A DNA stretch of 64,000 nucleotides from a virus: IMG/VR virus record IMGVR_UViG_3300020160_001966, positions 1-64,000 of that record. One strand, given 5' to 3'. Position 1 is the first letter of the stretch. Every line of letters starts with the position of its first letter. The notes beneath the pieces were generated by a model. The model saw only the letters and a program-made list of their open reading frames with translations, was not told where the DNA came from and did no database searches. The position numbers and the translations under genes are program-made. Shown here piece by piece: positions 27,664 to 36,268 of the stretch.

Positions 27664-29979
27664 TCAAGATTCTTTTCTCAATTCTCTAGAATAGTGATCA
27701 AATCTATTATGATTTATTGGAGTTAATAATAAAATAGCGGATTTTATATTATTTTTAACAGTTTCTTGATATATATAAGACATCCAAGTTTGCTCGAAAG
27801 GGTGCGCCCATTTATCCGTTAAAAACATTTTATTATTTCCAGTTTTAGAAACAATCTGAGGCCAATTACAATAATATATTTCACCATCAACATATGGAAT
27901 TTTTTCAAACGATCCTACATTTTTAAATTTTGTTTTAGGAGGATTTGGATCTAATCCCATAACTGGTAATTTATTTTTATCAGGCCAAAGTTGTTCTCTA
28001 ACATTTTGAGGTACATTGTACCAAGACCATTGGGTTATGTTATCACCATAAAATTCAGAAAAAGATAATTTTAAAAAATCATATGAGTTATTTTTTACTA
28101 TCTTCAATGAATTTTCATATAGATTATCAACGTATGATGAGAAACCATTTTTACACCTATAATCTTTATTGGGATTTAAAAACATATCATCTTCAAAAAA
28201 GAAATAAAAATCAAAATTCATCTCGGATGCATGTTCCGCTATGAATTGCCTACCACCACAAATACCCAAATTGTCCTTTTTAATGTGTTTGAAATTGTAT
28301 TTTACACATAACTCTTCATACTCATTGTAAGTAGATTCATCTGTAGAATTATTCAATAAAAATTTACTAGGTTTATCTATAAAATTTTTATCATATCCCA
28401 ACATTGATGTTATTAATGTTTTAAATTGATTTGGACTGTTAAAGGTTAAAACATATAAAGCCGTATTGTTGATATTTAAATCATTTTTAATAAAATTTTC
28501 AGACTTGTTTATTATATTTTTATTATAATTTTTATTTTTTAAATCTTCGAAGAATGGCCACACCAAACCATTACCTTCAAGCATATATTGTGCGATCATA
28601 TCATCATGATTATGCATCAATATTGTGAATATGCTTTCTTCCGTACCCATTAATCCCTCATTTAGAGAACTATTTAAATAAGAATAATATAAACCATTAA
28701 TTTGATTTATGCATGATTTTTTACCACCAAAAAATCCACCTCTGCAAACGTATTTAACATAATCAACATTACAATATCTAGCCAAAGCGTTTCTCTCAAA
28801 ACCATGAACTTCAGATCCTCCTTCATACGGATATGATAAAAATAAAAAATCTTTATTTGTCCCTATAAAATCTGTAATATTATTAAACACTTTATCATGT
28901 GTAAAATAACCATAATGTACAGTGTTGGTTATGCCAGCATCAATCCAGAAAAAATAATCAGAACTAAAAGGATTCCAAATTGTCACATTGTTAACCATGA
29001 ACATCTTACTCATTACTAATGGATTATAACCATCTAGAGTGGCTTGTGGAGAATTTCTTAACCAAGCAGCTTGAGACAACCATGATTCATTAACCCTTAT
29101 ATCGTTTGTATTTTTCGTAAAATTGAACCATTTTTTAAGTTCATCCAAAGACATCAAGTTTACTACTGTATTTTCTCTGCTTCTGTGTTCCCAAATGAAA
29201 TCTTCATCCTTTGGATCTACAAAAATATACATATTGACATCCGTTTTTAATAATTCTGAAAATTTCTTTTGATAATCCGAATAAGATCTTTTAAAAGAAT
29301 CCTCAATATCACCTCTACCCAAATCCCACAAAGCCGTAACAATCGTTATTGGTGATTTTCTCAATTCAACTGGAGCATCTATTTCAAATATTTTTTTGTC
29401 TAAAAAATCCTTTAATACCTCTTCTTTATTAGGCAAATCTATGGTGTAAATTTTTTGTCTAATGTTTATAGAATTTATATTTAAAAATATACCATAATCA
29501 TATCTAACACAAAAAGGTATATAATTTTTATATGTTTTAATAAAATGATCAAAAGTCAATTTATCTTGTAAATGAGTTTCATGTATATTGCCAAAATGTT
29601 CACCTTGGACGGCATCAAAAGGAACAGCAACTATAACACTAGTTTCATTTTTAATTTTATTCAAAACAGATAACGCATCTTCCTCACTAAGATGTTCTAT
29701 AATATCACCAAATATTACCAAATCATATTGATTAAAATCTATATCAGATTTCGTTATATCTTGATTATATACATTATTATATTTCGCCTTTAAATCATAT
29801 TCGTCAATATAAGGTTGATAAACCTCAACGCAATCCATATTTAAGTAACCTCTAGGTTTCAATAAATCGGAATATGTGCCTATACCAGCCCCAACATCTA
29901 ATATTTTACAATCTGTTGGGTAGTTTTTTACGATATATGATATTGTTTCCTTTTTAAAAAAAGATGTAGATGATGGCAT
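27664..29979 (-). CDS. Three-domain methyltransferase-glycosyltransferase fusion
   Basis: The 771 residues fuse three parts. Residues 1-170 are a class I SAM methyltransferase (ILDVGAGIGTYSDLL motif I, VIFGDIIEHLSEEDAL). Residues about 205-485 resemble the HtrL/YibB (WlaTC) family (ITIVTALWDLGRGD, FWIDAGITN, RGGFFGGKKSCINQ). Residues about 505-771 are a GT-A-like transferase (ALYVLTFNSPNQFKTLITSM, FYFFFEDDMFL with an EDD metal motif). It begins the sugar cluster next to the Pro-Thr fibre at 26529-27554. Building and methylating a glycan on a virion protein or surface polymer is inferred. Confidence 0.75.
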   Translation of the reverse strand: MPSSTSFFKKETISYIVKNYPTDCKILDVGAGIGTYSDLLKPRGYLNMDCVEVYQPYIDEYDLKAKYNNVYNQDITKSDIDFNQYDLVIFGDIIEHLSEEDALSVLNKIKNETSVIVAVPFDAVQGEHFGNIHETHLQDKLTFDHFIKTYKNYIPFCVRYDYGIFLNINSINIRQKIYTIDLPNKEEVLKDFLDKKIFEIDAPVELRKSPITIVTALWDLGRGDIEDSFKRSYSDYQKKFSELLKTDVNMYIFVDPKDEDFIWEHRSRENTVVNLMSLDELKKWFNFTKNTNDIRVNESWLSQAAWLRNSPQATLDGYNPLVMSKMFMVNNVTIWNPFSSDYFFWIDAGITNTVHYGYFTHDKVFNNITDFIGTNKDFLFLSYPYEGGSEVHGFERNALARYCNVDYVKYVCRGGFFGGKKSCINQINGLYYSYLNSSLNEGLMGTEESIFTILMHNHDDMIAQYMLEGNGLVWPFFEDLKNKNYNKNIINKSENFIKNDLNINNTALYVLTFNSPNQFKTLITSMLGYDKNFIDKPSKFLLNNSTDESTYNEYEELCVKYNFKHIKKDNLGICGGRQFIAEHASEMNFDFYFFFEDDMFLNPNKDYRCKNGFSSYVDNLYENSLKIVKNNSYDFLKLSFSEFYGDNITQWSWYNVPQNVREQLWPDKNKLPVMGLDPNPPKTKFKNVGSFEKIPYVDGEIYYCNWPQIVSKTGNNKMFLTDKWAHPFEQTWMSYIYQETVKNNIKSAILLLTPINHNRFDHYSRELRKES

Positions 29980-29984
29980 ATTAA

Positions 29985-30551
29985 TTATTCTGTATCTCTC
30001 ACTTTATATATCACATGGTTTACAAATTCATAGTCCATCTGTTGACCAATTTCCTCAAAAAAACAAACATCCCCTAAAACATCTTCTCTGAATTTTGGTA
30101 AATTATGAGTATTGGGTATAGCGCACATACATTTTCCAATATTACCTCTAGAAAAATTTTGAACATTCCAAGCATAAGTGTTTCCCCATTTATGTTTAAA
30201 GATATACAATTTATTTTTAACCTTCAAAGTTTTCTTAATATAATCAAAAGCTCCATCAACATATCTATCATCATCATCAGCAAACATTATGAAATCTCCT
30301 TCCAACCCATTCAAATACATATTCAATAAAGGATGACCATACGCCCCCTTTCTATCACTTTCATTTATAATATGTTGTGTTTTAAATTTAAAATTATATT
30401 TTTTTAAAACATTAGCTACATAATCATGGTTTATATCGGATATTATAGTGAATATATCATTTTCCGATAATTGGTTAATAAAAGATTCAATCAATCTAGG
30501 TAGAGTCTCTCTACCAATTGTTGTACATACAACATTTATACTAAAATTCAT
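29985..30551 (-). CDS. GT-A glycosyltransferase (family 2-like)
   Basis: I start at ATG 30551 (MNFSINVVCTT), which overlaps the upstream stop by 11 nt; an in-frame Met is 30 nt further. The 188 residues have the GT2 pattern: INVVCTTIGRETLPRLIESF, a nucleotide-binding first half, and FIMFADDDDRYVDGAFDYI with the DDD metal motif. It is short for a GT2 enzyme, so it may be a minimal catalytic domain. It is coupled to the HtrL-like gene before it. Confidence 0.75.
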   Translation of the reverse strand: MNFSINVVCTTIGRETLPRLIESFINQLSENDIFTIISDINHDYVANVLKKYNFKFKTQHIINESDRKGAYGHPLLNMYLNGLEGDFIMFADDDDRYVDGAFDYIKKTLKVKNKLYIFKHKWGNTYAWNVQNFSRGNIGKCMCAIPNTHNLPKFREDVLGDVCFFEEIGQQMDYEFVNHVIYKVRDTE

Positions 30552-31413
30552 AACACTTTTCAGTAAAATATTTGGACTCATCGTACATATCCATAATTTT
30601 CAAAAAAGCTTTTTGTAAATCTATCCAATCATCGAATTCAAAAAATTTAACATTTTTATCGTTTAAAACAACACCTAATACTTCTTGTTCGCTTATCAAT
30701 TCGTCATATTTTTCAATATGTTGTATGAAAGTGTTTTTAAATTCTTTCAAAACCTCCAAATTTTTTTCTTTACTCCCTCCAAATAAACAACCTGGTACTA
30801 ATTTCAAATCAACTCCAGTTAAATTTCTAATTCTATCTTTTAGTTCATAATTTATAACTATACTATTACCTTTCGTAGCTATAAATTCATGTTCTTCAAC
30901 TTTTTCAAAAATTTTGTCTAAAAATATTTCCTTACCGTATATGACACCTCTCATATAATCCCTCCAACCATTATGGCAACTCGTACCAAACAATCCAGCA
31001 TCCAACCAAACAACCAAATCATTACGATCATTCTCACTATGAGAAGAATTTTCCAATAATAATTCGATCTTATTCAAGATAACTTCAATATAATTTTTTA
31101 CAGAATATATTCTGTCATATATGTCACCAGCTTGAAATCTTCTTTCTCTTATAGGATTTACTTTATTCAAATAAAAATCATTATTCAATTCTTTTTGAAT
31201 TATTTTAACATTAGCTCTTTCACCAGTTCTATAAACATCATGTAAACGATGTTTATTTATAGTTTCTTCATTGCTGTATATGATATAATCATACTTATCG
31301 AAAATTAAAGAGTTTAATGTTTCAGCTAAAAGTGCAAAATTTTTATAAACCTCCCCACTCCTAGAAGGTTCGTATCTTAATTCATAGACTGAGCTAATTA
31401 TTGTTTTTTTCAT
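30541..31413 (-). CDS. HtrL/YibB-like (WlaTC) protein, putative glycosyltransferase
   Basis: This 290-residue protein resembles the middle part of the fusion at 27664-29979. It contains TIISSVYELRYEPSRSGEV near the start, IIYSNEET, NDLVVWLDAGLFGTSCHNGW and VPGCLFGGSKE. The family occurs in LPS and capsule sugar loci and is thought to be a glycosyltransferase. It is paralogous to the fusion and coupled to its neighbours, with overlaps of a few bases. Confidence 0.65.
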   Translation of the reverse strand: MKKTIISSVYELRYEPSRSGEVYKNFALLAETLNSLIFDKYDYIIYSNEETINKHRLHDVYRTGERANVKIIQKELNNDFYLNKVNPIRERRFQAGDIYDRIYSVKNYIEVILNKIELLLENSSHSENDRNDLVVWLDAGLFGTSCHNGWRDYMRGVIYGKEIFLDKIFEKVEEHEFIATKGNSIVINYELKDRIRNLTGVDLKLVPGCLFGGSKEKNLEVLKEFKNTFIQHIEKYDELISEQEVLGVVLNDKNVKFFEFDDWIDLQKAFLKIMDMYDESKYFTEKCYEF

Positions 31414-31416
31414 ATT

Positions 31417-32136
31417 TTAATACCACTTATCATGTACAGCTATTAAAGCATTGACAGATTTTGAAGAACTGTTTCTATTATATATATCATTCATTAAACC
31501 AGCAAAACACATTTCATCTATATTTCCAGCTGGAGTATTATGCAAACCATCTTCTTTTTTAATTTTTATCAATTCATTCCAAGTTTTTATAAACTTCACG
31601 GCATTGCCGTTATTTATTGATATAAATTGAATACAATCTTCAACCATTTCGTTTAATAATTCTTTATCAAATTCTTTATTATAAAATTTTTCGTAATGTA
31701 AAAATCTTCTCCCAAGCATACTATTAGTATCAATCTGATCTTTAAAATTATATGTAACTTGACCAGTTATGGAATTTTCTATAAAAGTATTTTTTATAGT
31801 ATCGTGATTATATATCGAAGAATTTGCAACAGCATCAGTGTCTGTTAAAACAACCTTTTCATATCCATTTTCAAATGCAAATAATAAAGAAAATCTTTTT
31901 ACAGAAAAATCGAAAGAATAATAATTATCTTTCTCATAATTCAAATATGACTCATTATATGCTTTTACATTTTTTACATGAATGTTTTCTTTTTTTATAA
32001 TAGATTCTGGAGAATCAGTTACTATAAAAATTTCAGGTTTGATATCTAAGAAATCAAAACTTTCAATCAAACGATTAGTTTGTTTATAATACCTCTCACC
32101 ATAACAAAATGTAGAAATAGCATAATCTAAAATCAT
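31417..32136 (-). CDS. Putative glycosyltransferase with DTD motif
   Basis: The 239-residue product has a nucleotide-sugar transferase layout: ISTFCYGERYYKQTNRLIES at the start, IFIVTDSPESI, and KVVLTDTDAVANSSIYN, where DTD is the likely metal-binding motif. It overlaps the methyltransferase before it by four bases (ATGA-type coupling). Donor and acceptor are unknown. Confidence 0.6.
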   Translation of the reverse strand: MILDYAISTFCYGERYYKQTNRLIESFDFLDIKPEIFIVTDSPESIIKKENIHVKNVKAYNESYLNYEKDNYYSFDFSVKRFSLLFAFENGYEKVVLTDTDAVANSSIYNHDTIKNTFIENSITGQVTYNFKDQIDTNSMLGRRFLHYEKFYNKEFDKELLNEMVEDCIQFISINNGNAVKFIKTWNELIKIKKEDGLHNTPAGNIDEMCFAGLMNDIYNRNSSSKSVNALIAVHDKWY

Positions 32137-32723
32137 ATTCTAACGTAACAACACCAAGCAGCTTTTTTAAAATCCAACTTTCCATATTCTATTAAATTAT
32201 TTCTTGTTATAGAATCACATATATCCGAGTATTGTATCTCAAACCAATTCCAAATCTTTTTTTCAATATCATTTTTAAAAACAACATCACTTTGAGCATA
32301 GTCATGTGCCATTATAAAATCGTTTCTCTTAATATAATCGGAATAAAAATTAAATTCATTTATTTTAAACCCACCATCACACAACAATAATACTTTACCC
32401 CCATTGTTTATGAGATGTATCACATAATTTTTGAAAGTTTCAGTGGTTTCATCCATCACATGGTAATGAACACCCCTCTCTTTTAATTGAGCCTCAACAT
32501 AATCTTTATGTGAAAAATCAAAAGTGTGAATTTTTTTTGACAGATCGTTTTCGACACATACATCATCTATAATATAAGTTAATCCACCTAAAGAAGTTCC
32601 TAATTCTATTATAGTATCAAAATTTTCTTCCTTTAAAAAAGTTTCAAAAAAAGATTTAATATCCTTTACTTGTTGCGTGGTATGTAAATTTTTATATAAA
32701 AAAAATGAGTCTATAGTTTCCAT
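32133..32723 (-). CDS. SAM methyltransferase (CmcI/Methyltransf_24-like)
   Basis: The 196 residues have a Rossmann-type SAM site (DTIIELGTSLGGLTYII, residues about 34-50), an acidic strand end (IHTFDFSHKDY) and LLLCDGGFKINEFNFYS. This matches the cephalosporin-hydroxylase/Methyltransf_24 group that methylates small molecules and sugars. Placed among glycosyltransferases, O-methylation of a glycan is the likely use. Confidence 0.65.
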   Translation of the reverse strand: METIDSFFLYKNLHTTQQVKDIKSFFETFLKEENFDTIIELGTSLGGLTYIIDDVCVENDLSKKIHTFDFSHKDYVEAQLKERGVHYHVMDETTETFKNYVIHLINNGGKVLLLCDGGFKINEFNFYSDYIKRNDFIMAHDYAQSDVVFKNDIEKKIWNWFEIQYSDICDSITRNNLIEYGKLDFKKAAWCCYVRI

Positions 32724-32726
32724 AAT

Positions 32727-33998
32727 TTAAAAAAGATTTCCTGTAATTTTTTCACACCAACCTTTAGATTTGGAATATGGCCAAACCACCCAATACTTGG
32801 GTTTACTTGATGTTTGAAATTCTCTCCAAACTTTACAATATTTATCTGGATCGTTTAACATTGTATTGATTTCGGATATATCGGCATCTTTTCTGTATAA
32901 AGTTTCATCATTTTCATCGTGGAAAGCAACGCACCAGAATTCATAATCCTTTTCTGGAACTTGATGATAACCCACATCAATACAATGTTTGAACACATTA
33001 GCAAATTGTTTTTTCCAATTTTCTTCTCCACCCAATTCTTCAATAGATGGATTTGGTGGATCTTTCTTATCTAAAGTATATTGCTGAACCGATCTTTCAG
33101 AAAAAAGCAAGCCAGAATATTCTTCATATTCTCTGAGGGTTCTGATTTTACCAAAACCATACTTACCATCGTGACCTTCTTGCTTTTCACCATCCATACC
33201 GAAAAGTTTTCTATTGGTGTGATGAGATATTCTATTCCTTTCACCCCACTGTTTATCATCATCCCACTGTTTCGTTCTACCCTTTCTCGTATATTCGTGC
33301 CAAATTACAGCTTGATGAGGATGAAATAAATCATAACCATAAGTATAAGCTCTAGCCGCTATGGATATTTCTTCTCCATGAAAATAATATTCTGGATTAT
33401 GTTGTACTTCTACACTAAATTCTCCAAGAGTAAAACACATATGAGCAGAATAAAATCTAGCTCTAGTTGGAGATTTTAATTCGGTATGGTTGGGGATATC
33501 TTCTGGAAGGAAGAAGACAGCACCCTCTGGAATAAATCTATCAAACACCATTCTCCAAGGTTTCTGAACTCTTTCTTGTGGATCATTTTCTGGATTAAAT
33601 GATGGAGCGTATGCTGTCAATAAAGGCTTTTTATAACCCATATCTTGCAACTGTTTAACCATTCCTATTAGCGTTTCATCCCAATCTTTATTAAAACGCA
33701 TATGTGAATCTATTTGTAAAGTATATTTTTCATCAGAATATAATTGTTGAACAGCATTTCTAGCCCAACAAACCCCTTTACTATCTTGATAAGGAACGTC
33801 TATTATTTTAAACCTTGTATCATTTTTAAACTCATCCAAATTTTCAGTATCGTCGTGTTGCCAACAGATAGCAAACACCAAATTTTCTGGATTTTTCGCA
33901 TTATTCAAACAATCTTTTATTGTTGGTATTAGTTGAGGATCTCTATAGGATGCTATCTGAATGAATATTTTATTGTTTCGCATATTAAATGATATCAA
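32727..33998 (-). CDS. GlcNAc-type glycosyltransferase (PF11397-like)
   Basis: This 423-residue enzyme matches the glycosyltransferase (GlcNAc) family. It has IFIQIASYRDPQLIPTIKDC at the start, AICWQHDDTENL, KGVCWARNAVQQLY, YTLQIDSHMRFNKDWDE (DSH metal motif), GAVFFLPEDIPN, RARFYSAHMCFTLGEF and YYFHGEEISIAARAYTYGYD, and ends in a DFHP-like W/H-rich part. The best-known eukaryotic member adds GlcNAc to hydroxyproline in Skp1, so this group can act on proteins. It lies immediately before the Pro-Thr protein at 34096-34812. Start could be the first Met or MRNNK 15 nt later. Confidence 0.85.
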   Translation of the reverse strand: MISFNMRNNKIFIQIASYRDPQLIPTIKDCLNNAKNPENLVFAICWQHDDTENLDEFKNDTRFKIIDVPYQDSKGVCWARNAVQQLYSDEKYTLQIDSHMRFNKDWDETLIGMVKQLQDMGYKKPLLTAYAPSFNPENDPQERVQKPWRMVFDRFIPEGAVFFLPEDIPNHTELKSPTRARFYSAHMCFTLGEFSVEVQHNPEYYFHGEEISIAARAYTYGYDLFHPHQAVIWHEYTRKGRTKQWDDDKQWGERNRISHHTNRKLFGMDGEKQEGHDGKYGFGKIRTLREYEEYSGLLFSERSVQQYTLDKKDPPNPSIEELGGEENWKKQFANVFKHCIDVGYHQVPEKDYEFWCVAFHDENDETLYRKDADISEINTMLNDPDKYCKVWREFQTSSKPKYWVVWPYSKSKGWCEKITGNLF

Positions 33999-34095
33999 TT
34001 TAGTTTATCACAAAAAAGATATAATTCAATATAATATATTTTCTCGAATTATATAAAAATATTCTTTAAAGTTACTCTTAGATCCAAGATCGACT

Positions 34096-34812
34096 TTATG
34101 TTTTAGGATCTGTTGGAGTTGGTGTAGGAGTTTCTGTAGGTGTAGGAGTTGGTGTTGGAGTCTCGGTTTCTGTCGGTGTAGGTGTAGGAGTCCCTGTTGG
34201 AGTCTGTGTTGGAGTTTCTGTATTGGTTGGTGTCTGTGTTGGAGTAGGAGTCCCTGTTGGAGTAGGAGTCCCTGTTGGAGTCTGTGTTGGAGTTTCTGTA
34301 TTGGTTGGTGTCTGTGTATTGGTTGGTGTCTGTGTTGGAGTAGGAGTTTCTGTTGGAGTCTGTGTATTGGTTGGTGTCTGTGTTGGAGTAGGAGTTTCTG
34401 TTGGTGTCTGTGTATTGGTTGGTGTCTGTGTTGGTGTTGTAGTCGGTGTTGTAGTTGAAGTCTGTGTTTGTGTGGGCGTTTGAGTCACAGTCTGTGTATT
34501 GGTTGGAGTTTGGGTTTGTGTGGGGGTTAAAGTTTGTGTTGGAGTGGGTGTTGGACTTAAAGGAAGTAATGGAGTTGTTAAAATTGCTCCAATATCTGAA
34601 ATTGTTATTTTAAATCTTGAACCGTTATCTGCCAACATGATAACATTGTTTAATTGCACCAAATCGTTTGCCGTAACACTACCATAAATAGTAGTATTTC
34701 CAGAGACAGAATTATTGTAACAAGAATCTATTAAATCTGAAAATTCAGTTCCTATAGGTTTTTTTAAATCACTAAAACGTTCTTTTAAATATTCTGCACT
34801 CTGTATCGCCAT
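34096..34812 (-). CDS. Small virion-like protein with mucin-like Pro-Thr tail
   Basis: This 238-residue protein has an N-terminal part (residues 1-85: [20 protein letters not shown], then beta segments [12 protein letters not shown] and [11 protein letters not shown]). After it comes a 150-residue Pro-Thr tail made of [20 protein letters not shown] and PTGTPTPT units. It borders the glycosyltransferase cluster on the side opposite the fibre at 26529-27554. CTAAATA lies 5 nt before the ATG. Virion surface location is inferred from the other Pro-Thr proteins. Confidence 0.6.
   Translation of the reverse strand: MAIQSAEYLKERFSDLKKPIGTEFSDLIDSCYNNSVSGNTTIYGSVTANDLVQLNNVIMLADNGSRFKITISDIGAILTTPLLPLSPTPTPTQTLTPTQTQTPTNTQTVTQTPTQTQTSTTTPTTTPTQTPTNTQTPTETPTPTQTPTNTQTPTETPTPTQTPTNTQTPTNTETPTQTPTGTPTPTGTPTPTQTPTNTETPTQTPTGTPTPTPTETETPTPTPTPTETPTPTPTDPKT
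34100..34560 (-). repeat. Pro-Thr codon repeat array
   Basis: This long minus-strand array of Thr/Pro codons forms the C-terminal tail of the small virion-like protein. Units such as QTPTNTQT and ETPTPTQT recur many times; the plus strand reads as Gly/Val shadows. Confidence 0.85.
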
Positions 34813-34813
34813 T

Positions 34814-35065
34814 CTAATATTTAGTCAGAAAACATGGTGTTTTATCACCAACATAAGAACCTAATTGATTAAATTCAAAATACTCTAAAGCCTCTTCATG
34901 AGACATGCCATCGGACTCTAATTTGTTAATAACTTTATCGAGATTGTAACAAACTTTATAATCTTGACCGAATTGTATCGAAACCCCTTCGATACAATCG
35001 TCAAAACCATCCATAATAATCAAATCATCTCCAAAGTCTGATAAAAAATCTTTTACATTAGACAT
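34814..35065 (-). CDS. Small protein of unknown function
   Basis: I start at ATG 35065 ([10 protein letters not shown]), which overlaps the stop of the phosphoesterase gene by eight bases; a longer in-frame Met exists. The 83 residues are acidic ([18 protein letters not shown]) and end in a helical part with [16 protein letters not shown] recognise no family. Translational coupling to the phosphoesterase is likely. Confidence 0.45.
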   Translation of the reverse strand: MSNVKDFLSDFGDDLIIMDGFDDCIEGVSIQFGQDYKVCYNLDKVINKLESDGMSHEEALEYFEFNQLGSYVGDKTPCFLTKY

Positions 35066-36140
35066 AAAACGTTTTTTGCAAAGTAGATACTGTAGCCTTT
35101 GAATCATTAATCATAACAGTTTCAAGTCCAAAATTACCATCATCGGACAATGACACTATACCAAAAGCATTCTGCCAATTTGGAGCAGAACCATATAAAG
35201 GATTCAAATCACACATACATCCCATTTCCCAAGCGTATATCTGCTTATCCTTTCTTTTACCTATTGATGGTATCCTTTGCGCTGTATATCCAACTCTATG
35301 AGTATGCCCCATTATGGAAGATTGGTAATACTTTTCTAAAGTACCTCTAGCGGAATATCCACCATATTTTCTAACAACCTCACCATGCAATACAACCAAA
35401 TCGTCAGTCAATTCAACATAATCGGCCATTTTAACAAATTTTTTATATTCTCCCAAAAAAACATTTTCATAACTCAAAGTTTCTTTAATTTCTGGAAGAC
35501 ATGACAATTCTCCAATTCTTTCACTTAAATACCTCCACCATCTACCAAAAGTAGAATCTCCGCTATGATTACCATGAATTTCAACAATTTCAGCACCGTT
35601 AGATACTGATAAAAGATCTGATAAAAATTTATGATATTCAATTCTTTCTTCTAAAAGATTGAATTTTGTTCTAATATCTTTAGGATATCTGGATATGGCT
35701 AACATATCCAGAGAATCTCCATTTATAATGATAGATTTTGGTTGTAGCTCTGAAACAACTGATAAAAATATATCTATGGAAGTTTTACACTGCATCGGAA
35801 AATGTAGATCATTCAAAATCATTACATTATTCGTGTGTGTGTAATTATTTTTAGAATTTAATTTAAGATTTTGAACGTTTATAGGTGCCAATTGAGATAA
35901 AAAATCACAAATATCAAAATTTTTATCAAATTTACTCATATTCTCATATGATTTTATTGGATAAGTTTTAACAGATTCACATACATTAGTTCTACGCCTA
36001 TCGTTAAACCAATCCCACACTGTAGATTTAGGAATATTTAATTTTTCAGAAGTTTCTGAAACTGAATATCCTTTATGTTTTAGATTTAAAGCTTTATTTT
36101 TTAAATCTGAGAGGTTTTGGTGTTTTTCGTTTTTAATCAT
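35058..36140 (-). CDS. Metallophosphoesterase with N-terminal helix-turn-helix
   Basis: The 360 residues carry the five calcineurin-like motifs: ILNDLHFP (about 108), INGDSLDML, IHGNHSGDS, VLHGEVV and IMGHTHRVG. An N-terminal homeodomain-like helix-turn-helix (residues about 12-52, KGYSVSETSEKLNIPKST and WDWFNDRRRT) precedes it. The pairing suggests an enzyme directed to DNA or to a nucleoprotein, such as a phosphodiesterase, but the substrate is unknown. Confidence 0.75.
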   Translation of the reverse strand: MIKNEKHQNLSDLKNKALNLKHKGYSVSETSEKLNIPKSTVWDWFNDRRRTNVCESVKTYPIKSYENMSKFDKNFDICDFLSQLAPINVQNLKLNSKNNYTHTNNVMILNDLHFPMQCKTSIDIFLSVVSELQPKSIIINGDSLDMLAISRYPKDIRTKFNLLEERIEYHKFLSDLLSVSNGAEIVEIHGNHSGDSTFGRWWRYLSERIGELSCLPEIKETLSYENVFLGEYKKFVKMADYVELTDDLVVLHGEVVRKYGGYSARGTLEKYYQSSIMGHTHRVGYTAQRIPSIGKRKDKQIYAWEMGCMCDLNPLYGSAPNWQNAFGIVSLSDDGNFGLETVMINDSKATVSTLQKTFYV

Positions 36141-36200
36141 ATATGATTTCCTATCGATATTAACAGATTGAACAAATATGTCAATAAAAATTATTCAAAC

Positions 36201-36251
36201 CTTAAACAGTACAACCTCTAATGTTGTCCCGCCAACCCTCCCCTGTTTAAG
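36201..36251 (-). ncRNA. Structured, unusually G/C-rich leader element (candidate)
   Basis: Between the membrane coiled-coil gene and the phosphoesterase gene, CTTAAACAG (36201-36209) and CTGTTTAAG (36243-36251) pair as a 9-bp stem. Within the loop, ACAAC and GTTGT (36211-36215, 36223-36227) form a second stem. On the minus strand the loop is G-rich (GGGGAGGG, then GGCGGG). No T run follows directly. It might be a regulatory RNA element for the gene at 35058-36140. Confidence 0.35.
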
Positions 36252-36268
36252 TATGCTCCTTCAAAATT

